Shown here: one piece after another, positions 37,101-49,100 of the stretch
Layout of the letters: each line of letters begins with the position of its first letter
Numbering within the stretch: the stretch's first letter is position 1
Origin: Musa acuminata AAA Group
Taxonomy: Eukaryota > Streptophyta > Magnoliopsida > Zingiberales > Musaceae
Length of the DNA: 64,000 nucleotides
Direction: 5' to 3'
Assembly (NCBI RefSeq): GCF_036884655.1
Contig: NC_088355.1
Coordinates: 42,438,501 to 42,502,500, forward strand
The notes under the pieces: generated by a model
What the model was told of the DNA's origin: nothing
Seen by the model: the letters and a program-made list of their open reading frames with translations, nothing else
Database searches by the model: none
Translations under genes and position numbers: made by a program

Positions 37101-40100
37101 TTAGTATGCTCCATTATGTTGTTTGCCAAAATAAATGCAATTGAAAATGGCATAATAATAATAATTTAAATAATAAATGTAAAATTGAACAAATATCTTG
37201 AGAATAACAAAATCTACCTTTTTCATAACAAGTATGTGCACACACACTAACAATAATAGTGAGTATAAGAATAGTAATCAGAACAACAACAACAGATTTA
37301 TTGTTCTTACTTGCACGTCCCATACAGGGTAATTATGCCCTTTGTAGCAGACAAGATTTGCATTCAGATTGGTGCTCCATAATCGAACTGCAGCAAGACA
37401 ATAAGAGCACCAGACGTCACAAACAAGAAACTCCAGAATGATTAAAAGATAATTAACATTTCAAAGATAACTTACTGGTGGAATCTGATGAGGAAGACAA
37501 CAGAAAATCTCCAAGAGGACTAAAGGTAGCTGAATATATAGGACCAGAGTGACCATGAAATAACGTGTAGGACCCTTCACCCTCTGTTCCCAAAAAATGC
37601 TCACTTGGAATGGAATCATTTTCTCCCTGCAAATTAAATAGAATTGCTTTACAATAAATGAAAATTTTCCATTTTAAGAAAGCAGCTAAAGTATAATCAA
37701 CATGGCCTTCTTGTTTAATCAAGGCAAGAAAAGATCGATTGAAACTAATTTGAACATGATGCATCTGTTAGAGTTATGCACATATGAAATGGAAAATAAA
37801 TTATGTTCAATTATTCAAAATTCACCATTCAACACAGTGGAAAGATAAACAACAAAGAAAATTTCCACATGCATAGCATGTCAGATATGTTCCGTAAAAA
37901 TCCTGTGTACCAGCATGTAGAAAGATTTCTTCCATGTTGCTTAGTTTTGGTTGGCAGCAGATCAAGTCAGGTTGGGCTAGGTGTGGTAGTACAACTATCA
38001 AAAGACTGTAAAAATCCTAATCAGTTCCAGTAGTGGATTAAGGTTCCCCAAAATGGAACCATTCTGTACAACAAATGAAACAGGTCACGTCAAGTTGGTA
38101 GGTCAAAACCAAATTTATTGGGAAGAAAAAGATATCTGATTTGTTAGGCTTGCAAATGTTGAGCTTTACAAGAGAAAATATATACTTGCCATAAGCATGG
38201 CACAACAAGCCAGCTGGCCCAGTTTGTCTGACTGAAAACAATCAAGATCTGGTTTGCAAGGCATGCATAGTTTGAGATGGCATCCCTGGGCTCAACATAT
38301 TTCAGAAAGCCTTCACTGACCTCAGGAAGTTCTATGCAATAATCTATACAATGATGACAACAGACGAATCATCTTATATTGAGTGCTAAAAGACACCCAA
38401 TGGTTGGGATCGATGTTTAAATAACCTTTTAAGAATTAAGTAGTTGTTACAATTAGTTTAGGCTTAGCCCATATCACCAAAAGCATCGACTATATGATAG
38501 ACAACAATAGAACAAGTCCTGTCTTCATTGCTTATGTGATAAACGTCATTCTGCATAGTAATTGCATGGAATTAAAAAGAACTCTAGCTCATATATTTCC
38601 AGAATTTTTTCAACAAAGAAAAAGAAAGCATTTCTTATTACCTGAAACAAATTTTAATTAATATCATTATCATTCATATAAATTTCTATGGGAATAACAA
38701 CACAGAGTGATACTAACAGGTTTAGCTGATTGGCCAATCTTTGACATGTCCCACACCTACAGAAATTAAAGACAATAAGTATGAGAAAACTATTTCAAAG
38801 TTTATATTCTATGCAAAATGTATATTGATTTTTTAATAAGAAATAATAATATTGAAAAAATGTGACATTTAATAGACAAATACAACCTTCAGAGATGAAT
38901 CAGAAAATCCACCAGCAACCAATGACCCATCTTGGGATATAGCTGAACAATTTAATCTGGCAAACATTCAACAGAAAAAAATCAAGTCGCAATTGCAAGC
39001 AAGAATTGCTCTAGAAAGCCTAACGTTACACGGCATATGGAAACTTTTTACACTCTTACCCATTATGTGCGTTGATGAAAGTATAGAAGCATATGGATGG
39101 CAGCGTTGAGCTACTCAATTGCACACGATTACGTAGATCCTCCAGAATTGCTTTTTCTACTTCCATGGGCCTGGCATAGTGAATAAGATAAACCTTTATT
39201 AGCAACAACCTATAAAAGTTAATAACCAGTTGTGGCAAGTTACTATCCATACAGTGGATAAAAAGAGAACTGAACTGGAGATAGAACTTGAAAACAACTT
39301 ATTAGAACCTATGAAGTGCAAAAATAGCTTAGGATTATTGATGTTTTTGGTGATTTGGACAATAAGACAGTGTACAGTCTTTATTGGGTTTATTGTTTTT
39401 TTTGCTTTTAGAAACATGTTTAGTGGTCACAACTTTAACTACATGGGAGATCAGAAAGGGGAGGGAAATTGCCAGATAGTCATGGTTTTGGAGGAGACAC
39501 CTAAATGATCATGGCCTCACAGGGACCATCAGCCAGCTAAGACTAGAAAGAGTAGAGAAAATTATAAAACTACTAAGTAATTGAACAAACAAAATAGTAG
39601 AAACAAAGATAACAAGCATTTCAGCATCATTTTTCAAATATCTTTACTTATTTAACAATATAAGTAATGTCAATAGGTCCTTGTAAAGATAATTTGGGCA
39701 AAGAAGACACTAAAGAACATGAAAGCTTTAAACCCTTCACAGTACTGACCAATATAAAAATATAATAATTGACCATAATTGTACATTCAGTACATCATCT
39801 ATGACTTGGGCAACTTAAACAAAACTGCTCCTATAACTGAACAGGGTATAAATGCTTATACCCACAATTCATATCAAGTCATGACACTCTAATTAACTGT
39901 TGTCCATGACCAATCATGTGTAGCTTTAGCGTAAACATCTTGGTTTAATAGGCACCATGTCAAAATTTTAGAAGAAATGATTTGGTGGAGTTGTAATTTA
40001 AAATGCCATATTATTATCTGATCAAAGATCTCATATAAATGTTGAAATGGCCAAGTCTTTTGAGATTGAATCCTATAAGAGGATACATAACCAGAACTGA

Positions 40101-43100
40101 GAAATATGATGAAATATTGGGCCATCCAATGAGTAGACAGTTAATCACAGTCTGAATAATATAAAAATCTAAAATATACAACCTATAAGGAGAATTTTAT
40201 CTAGGGTTGCAATTTGCTAATTATGTTCAGCCAGCTATTTGGCTTATTTGTGCCCTGAGAGGAATAGTACTTCCCGTAGCATTGTCCTTCCCCATTATAG
40301 ACTCAAGAATCTCCTGTATGAGGTTGCAACCAACACAACAGATTCTTCTACCTACCAAGTAGTGTTTAAGGTTTAAAAAGATGCTCTTACCAAAACATAT
40401 GTAGATGGATAATTGGCATCAGCTTAGATGGCCAAAGCCAATTTTATGTCTGGTTGTAAAATTATATAAACATCCATTGGAAATGTCTTGATATTCAGTT
40501 ATGCTCTAAAGAAGACCACATTTTAACCAGGAAAAGATTTAACCATGATGACAAAAATGGAATAGTAAACTTTCAATATGAAAAGAGTCATCTGATGATT
40601 ATAATTAGAGTCACAGGCATGAAGTGGTCACTTCAAAGCATAAGTGAGCTAGGTTAAGGCACATGGTATGTCATGAAAAATATGGCCAAAATTTACATTT
40701 CAATATCTCTTCATGATACATTATGGAGAACAACTTAAAGGCCAAAGCTTTTAAATCACAGATTACAAACACTACTTTAATCTGCTTTAAGACCATTCAT
40801 TGTGCCTGACCACTCAATCATAGGATTTAACCTTCAATTTATCTGTTCTTTTAAGCATTGTCATCTTGAGCTCAATGGCGGCAAAGATCCATGTGGCTGA
40901 CCTCATATAGGTGGAACATTGTTCAATCTGAATGCATCATAAGTTGCATACCAGAGGAAGGAGCTCATTAGATATGTTTTTTCTAGTTGATTGTCCTCTG
41001 ATAGATGTGTTACATCTTTTATATGCAAACAAGAAAACACATCCAATAATATATCATGTTCAGAATATTTGGGATCTCTTTCCTATATACTTGACTAATG
41101 TTCAGAACATATATGCACTGATATATGTTCAGAATATATCAGTGCATAAAACTGACAAATGGAGCAAACCTGACCAGATTGCACTGCATTAATTTTAGAG
41201 ATCACCAACTAGAATGCCCTACCATGCATGTACAGTCAACCAAAAAATCATAAGACAATGTCATACACATTAGTCAAGAAATTGAATCTCTAAAGACACT
41301 AAACAACTCTCAGTCTTGCTCAACATATTTACATTTAGAATATGAGAAAAATAAAAATAAAAATATAGAAGATAGAACTGTTCCACTGTGGCCGAATCAT
41401 CATGTACATGGTTAAGCATGCCATAATTGTAGAAGGAATTTGAAAGTCCTAATTTCAAATCAGGATCTCCATAAAGTTTTGCATTATGATAAAGAGCATG
41501 AACAACAGTAAAGTTAACATTTATTACCAAATGATTTCAACTAGAACAAACCATCATGCATGATTATTTTACTATAGCACATTCTCTAATATTATAACAT
41601 GTTCTGTTCTGTACTAGATAATGGAAATTTTTGAACTTTTCATAAAACAATCTCAGAAATGAATAAACAAAAAAATATTAGTCTATCAGCAACACATCAC
41701 AATATGCAATTAATAGGAAGCACATAAAAAGAGAGCAGAAATTAGATTAGAAAGCAATATGTTATTACATTATAGGCAAAGTTAGATCTGGTTTTACTCG
41801 AGGGGCCACAGGGGCAGTGCTTGTCTCCGAGCGAACATTTTTCCCCGTTGCACCTACAAGCTTGTCCTTTTTCGGCTTCTTCACTGGAGCAGCTTGCTTT
41901 CCTCCATCCACAGACCTCTTCTGATGGAAAAAATTTTAGAATGATAATGATTTCTACAGGAACAACAACACAGTATATGCATGATCAAATTCACACTCAC
42001 TGATTTTAAATGGATTAACAAGATTAGTATGATCATGTTGTTTGCTGATAGATGGAGGAGCTTATATAAGAGTTTCACAAACCAATGGCAAACTCAATAC
42101 CCCGGTATTTAGGATAGGATCCCTGAGAAAAAACAATGTAGCCAACCCCAAATAGATATGACATCATGGTTTCTTAAGAAAAAGATAACTGAGGTTAAAA
42201 GACACGCGAAAAAATATTATCATGTTGATTTTAATGTTAAATAACTTAAATCTTAAAATCAACATTAGGTTTCAATGACAACTGAAAAGAAGTGCAACGA
42301 GTAAATAATTGTGAAATGCATCATGAGGTGTATACAAAAACGTCAAGATTATTATGACCTAATTAACTGAAAAAGAACTGCAACGACTAATAATTGTAAA
42401 ATGTATCATGAGGTGTAAACAACAACATTGAGATGATTATGACCTAATTAATTCCATCAGCATAATTAGTGAAGATTGCTAAACATTTCTTTGAGCCTTA
42501 TTTCAAAAATTCAAGGCAGGAAATTTCTACACACGTATCATGCTCACTTCAATTTTTCATTGTAAATCATTCTACACGTGTCAACAACTCTCTTTACTAG
42601 TTAGCTATTACTTGCAAATTACCAAGGAATCATATACATTACACATGGGTACTTCAGAGCTGTTCTAAAAATTATTTGTTACAGATGCTCCTCAAACACA
42701 ACTCAGAAAATCAATGATGCTTGGTGAAACTTTTGAAAGACAATTAAAAGGGAAAAAAGTATAAGGATCAGGAAAATCTCCAACTTAGGAGATTTGACTT
42801 ATGAAACCACCACTCATAAAGAACACTTAGGACAACTATTATAAGATTCAACCATGACAATTAAATTTATAGGGTACAGCCAATGGACCTTTATTTGCAA
42901 AGAAATGCATATACAATACACATCATCAATTTTAGTTCCATATCTGAAATAATATCATGGTAATGGATTGTTATAGCTAACTACTTGCCTTGTTATCTTC
43001 TGGGTCAAGCTCCTTATTTTCAGCCTCAGCCTTTTCAGAATCTGAATTTGCCTTCTCCAGGCGATCTTCAACTGAATCTTCAAGCAACTGTAGCAAGCAC

Positions 43101-46100
43101 CTATTAGATAGAAATGTTTGCAAAATACAACTGAGAACAAAAAAACAAAGAACAGAATGCATTGTCTTGGACACATAATAGTGAATGTAGCTAAAAATTT
43201 CTAAAGATACCACAAAAACTTCACCAAATCCAGCACCAGGAAAAAAATACTCAGTGACTTAACTAGTGACTATGGTATTAAAAGAAAATTAGTATCAGTT
43301 CCCAGTTTGTTGCTAATTTAAGGCGCCCAGGCACCAGTAGTTTAATAACTTCTCATATAGCATTCTGGAAGCACGATCTACAAAGAGTCAAGAGCCTAGA
43401 ATCAGCAAAACAGACAAGTAAATTTCTAGGTCTGCAATTCACAGGCATAGCGTCAGCATGGTGATCAACATAATACATCAACCAAGGGGAAAAGGAAATA
43501 GAAAAACTAAGTCAAGATGTCATGGGATTAGATTTGGAAAAGAAACAAATGATAGTTACTTTTTTTGTATGCATAGAAAATCGCTGGTACTTTTAACATA
43601 GACAGTGGTAGCTGAAAGCTAGTATTTATATGACTGCAGCCATTTGGAAGTCTTCGAAAATTGAAACTATCCAACATCCATTTCCCAGGCATCCACAGTT
43701 CTCTTACAGTGCTTCTTAGTCCATTTGCATCTGAACTTATCATCACCATATCTAATTATGCTAGCTAAATTAATCATTCATCATATCTTAAAAAGGACAA
43801 CTCATTGCATGAGGTCTCACCCAGTGATTTAAAAAGCGTTAGGCGCCAAGGTCCCAAAACACCTGAAGCGCTAGGCACTCGCCCGAGCGAAGCAAGACGT
43901 TCTGAAATATTAAAATATTAAAAATATATAATATAATTAAAAATATATATGATTATTTAAATAAAAATATGACATTAAATTAAAAATATATTGTTAACAG
44001 TATATTACTTACTGTTAATAGTAGCTAGAGGGGGAGAAAAGAACTGGTAACAGTAACAGAGGAGGATAAAAGGGTCACTAACAATAAAAACCGATGGAAA
44101 GTGGCAGCAACAATGGTGAGAAGGCAGTAGTGAGAAGCTGGTAGCAACGGCGATAGAGGATTAGTTTAAGACAATCGTGGCAACGACAGAAGCTACGAAC
44201 AGTAGCAGTGGCAGCAACAGAATCTCCAGAGGGCGTCCATCGATGGCGAAGGAACTTGCAGTCCTTTCCCAAGACAGTGGAAGGAACTGCACACGGAGTG
44301 GCGGCGGAAGGAAGCTACGGGCTCATGCTAGACCGTTGGACCCGTCCGTTGGCAATAGAGGAAGGCTCGGTCCACTGCGTCTGCGGCGAAGGCAATGGTA
44401 GAAAGCGTTGGCGGCGGAAGCAAAAGCAACGGTAGGGTTGGCTCGGGGTCGCGCGGACATGAAGGGTGGCTTTTGACGGTAAGAAACTACGTTATTGAAC
44501 CGAACTAGACTTAAAAGTCTGATTTGGTTGACTTATTTGAACCGAGCACTCACCCGAAGCGCTCGGCACCTGGGTTCAGGCAAGTACCCAGGCGACGCCT
44601 CATTGAAGCGCACCACTTGGTCCACACACGAGGCGCTCGGGCCTCGCCTCGCCTCGCCTGTGCGCCTATTTAAATCACTGGTCCCACCAATCCAAGATCT
44701 CCTTGCAGCTTTACCTCTATATTTAAGGAGAGGTTGTTTCTGAAACTTGAACCAAGTCTCCTATGCTATATTGAAGAAATATTCAAAAAAATGGCAAATC
44801 AAATTAATGATAGACTACCTCAAATTATTCAGCCCTAAAGCATCTTGTTAGAACCCTTGCAGATTCTAAACTTGGGGTTGATCTCTTTAGGGGATCGGCC
44901 TCCTTGGAACTCTATAGGGGTTCCTCCCTCCAAGTTGCTGCTCAAAGGCTGCAGAAAAGATTCATCTATTGCTTAAGAAAAGAGAAGGAATACATGGCTA
45001 TTTATGGGCTTCTAAACCCTAACTCCTAATAGGACTCCTACTTAAGACTCTTACTTCTAACCAACTCCTAATACAACTCCTACTCAAGACTCCTATTCCC
45101 TTACAACTCCTAATTCTTCTCTAAGAAAAAACCTCCTACATGAATGCCCCTCACAATTAGGACTCTCCTAGCTAGAGTCCTAACAGAATGTCCCTCTCAA
45201 TTAGGACTCTCCTAGCTAGAGTCCTAACATTTTTACATGAATGTCCCTCTCAATTAGGACTCTCCAAGCTAGAGTCCTAACACATCTTCCTTTTCATTAT
45301 TTGCAGGGTAACAGAAATCAGAGGCAATTTGTTACTAATAGCATCACAATCAAATAAGACAATTGTAAAGCTACTCCATCTTTCTTATCATGTCCAAGTT
45401 TCTCAAATCTATTCACAATCTCAATTATGCCAAATAATATCTAAAGAATACTAAAATATCATTTATGCCACCTAGAATCCAGGCTCCAAGAAGTCACAAA
45501 CTGAGCACGGAATACATAATTGCAGGTTCCAGTTAACAAGATACTGTTGGAGAAGGGAAAAAACATCCAATTTAAGTATCATATGCAAATAGGAGAAAAC
45601 ATAAAAAACAAATATAAAACTCACCCCCCAACGAACTTCCTTCTGATTTATCTGTTTAGCTAGATCATGATTACTTCCGACTAGAGCTACAACCTCCATG
45701 TCATCAGAAATTGAGATGGGCTGTCCAGGGGAGACTGACAAATTGCAATTGAAGAGACCCAATTAGAAAATCACAACATAAAGAAACAGATTGAAAAGTA
45801 ACATCCATGAAACATGTTGCAGATTCTTTCTTTGTGCATATACACATTTAAAGATGTATGTGTTGATAATCAACAGAATCAGTACCTTCAAAATTGATAC
45901 GCTCATTGATTATCCCAAGAATGGTAAGAGACTGTGTCTTCTGAAGGTACTGAAGGAGGAGGTCGTACGCATACTACATTAAAAAAAACAAAGAGAACAG
46001 CCCCCGTCATGCCAATTAACACCTATGCTGTTGCATACTCAAAATAAGATATATTATTTCATAGCTGCAAATTAGAATGACCCGGAAAACAAGGGTATTT

Positions 46101-49100
46101 CAAAAACATAGTTACAAGTAAACACAGGTTTACCCAAGCTGACTGGTCAAATGACAATTGAACTAAGCGGCCTGTAATCAAAAACCATAAAAAGAAAAAG
46201 CCATTCCAGAACATTAACAATGTTGGTGCTATATTTATAATGTACATAACATCTTGTCATTTAATCACATAACATGATGATTGAAGTATGAACAATGAAT
46301 AGTGAAACTGCAGTTTGTATATAATGAATAGACTCCCTAATATGTTTATCTATTTTACAAGTAGGCATAATGTGGCACAGGCAGATTTTCTTGGAACCTG
46401 TCATTCACATTTGTGTCCCCTCTAAATTTTAAAGCTTTACTTCCCTGATTCATTGACCCTTTTCTGGTATTGAACCTTACACTATGAATCAAAATAATCA
46501 AGCATATATCACTATAAATCATGAATCTCTAATAGATCAAGGGATCATCTAACAAAGGTTATTTTTCTTTTATTTTAAACTGGAGTAGCCAAAAAAACTA
46601 TGGCCTAAATTTATTTGTTTATGGCATGCAATCCATCCATATAATGCAATTAATTGGTCTAAACTGAAATTTTAGCTAAACCAACATACTATTAAACCAC
46701 TATGAATTGGCAAGACAATGAGTTATTAATATCCCACTGTTGCGAGTTAAAATTAGTAGAGTATGCAAAAACATGAATGACATAGGCATAACAGAAAGTA
46801 CCTTTGATCAAGCAATAAAAGTACAAAAGAAAATGTTTAGTGGTCAGATATCCTACAACACTGGCATAAAATCACTGTAAGTTAATGATAACAAGTTCAT
46901 TCACTACACTTAAAAGGACAGAAACAATCAAGAATCTAAAAGAAAATAATATGGACGGCCACTTCTTTCCCAGATACTTGGGTTAAGAACTATAAAAAAC
47001 ATCAGTAAAACTGCAGAAATAACATATTTTAACATTACACTTCTGTTATTGTCTACAGCCAATCATGCCAGCCAACATACATAACAATCTTATGTAGCAG
47101 CAACTAGGGTTTCAAATCTTGGTCTGGTACTAAATACTGGTCCTTGGCCGGACCAGTATGCTACAAGTACAATTGGGCATACCATATACCATGTGTTGGT
47201 ATACACTCTTGTGCCAAACAATAACACCTCCAGCCAAAGAAGAGTAGAGGAGTAAGAGGAAGAAAGAAGGCGGAGGAGGAGGAGGTGCTGATGCAACAGC
47301 GACATGGTGTGAAGGAGGCAACAAGAAAGAGACAAAGATAAAGAAATAGACAGAGAATTGTGAGGAGGCAGAGAAGAAAGACAAAGGGAAAGAAATAAGA
47401 AAGAGAAAGAACAAAAAATTGTTTTTTAAAAGGTACCGAGCCATAGGCTTACCACCTAATACCCGTTTTCTTACCTTCCGGTAAATCCGGTAGGGTGAGC
47501 TTCCCGGGCGATATAATTATCGAAATGAGCAAAATCGCATGGTATGCATCCCAATTGGATGTCAAATTGGTAAATATTGCCTGTACCAACTGGTATAGAC
47601 AGCATTTTAAACATTGGTAGCAACAAAGGTTGAGAAACAATACAAAAATGAGTTATTGTAAAATTCCATACAGCATCAACTACAACCAACACAAATGACA
47701 GTGTAGTAGGCATATACATGAAACAAAGGTTACTATCTATTCTAGGACATATATAATATGCATCACAAACATAGGTATGCGAGAGATTTAAAATGACAAG
47801 AGGAAAGGAGGTGAACAATATGGATGGGAACTCCTTTAAGTGTTCCAATAGGCAGAACTAACATGAAACAACACTGGGTGTATTTTTTTCTATGCCATAT
47901 ACATGTCTCTATATGTCATCATATGTGCATATGCAACTAATTTAATAGAACTTAGTTGATCAAAATTATCTAATCCTCACCAAAATACAGAACAGCAAAA
48001 CTTGATGACACAAATTTTGAAAATGAAGAAGAATGGCACCTGACATATTTTTATTTTAACTTTGTTCTGCCGCAAAGAACAAGCTAGTTCCATTTCCTGA
48101 AAAGAAATCAGACAGCAATGAAAAGATAATCAGTATTTTAAATTTTTTGGTTTTCCGGCAAAACAGAAACGTGGAAGACATAGATAAGAAATTAGACAAC
48201 CTCCAAATGTGAGGGAGAAAGAATGCCTTCCAATTTCTGCAAGTCCCTCAAATGCATAAGTTCATGATCTTCACGGAAAGTTTGGAAAAAAGTCCGAGCT
48301 GCAGGTTCCACACAACAACATACTATAACAATTAAGAATCGTAATTGTAAAGCTGTAAGCAAAGTCTATAAAAAAATAAACATTATATTGAAGAGAAATC
48401 GGGAAATACATAAAGAATAAAGATGTAATTATACCATCTCGCATATGACCTTCTGCCACAAGATCCATGAAGCAGTGGATGTACACTGAATAGAGCACAC
48501 GGAGTAGTTCATGCTGCACAAAAGTTCATAATGGAGAATTGCAATTCAGATAAATTCATGTTCCATAAAATTATAAAGATAATATAACACTAACAAGGTC
48601 CTACAAGTACAGGCATAGGTTGCAATGTACAAATAAACAAGGTCCTACAGGTACAAGTAACAAAAATCACTCTACCATAAGCCATTATGATCATTGTAAT
48701 CTTAACCAGGAAAAAGAGAAGAGTATTTTGCAAATAAATGAAAATTACAAAGAACAGGAACATCATCATGTCTACACCAATAGCAATGTGACCTTATCAA
48801 TGAGAACAAAAGTATACTTATATTCACCAAAAAAAAAAAAATGAAGATGCAAACTTTGTAGTAAATTCAACCAAAGTTCATGAACATTTATGTATCGTAT
48901 AAATCCTCCATTACATTGACCAAGCCATAAGCCAATACAAATGTAATCAAATTTGGAATTGATTACCTTGTACAGATCCAGTGAACTGTAAGCCCATGAT
49001 CTTAGCTTGCTATAACCACCGCTATATCGTGCCGGATCATTCTCTAATCTGTCAAACAATGACTCATATAAATAAACAAGAATGTAAAACTAGCATGCAA

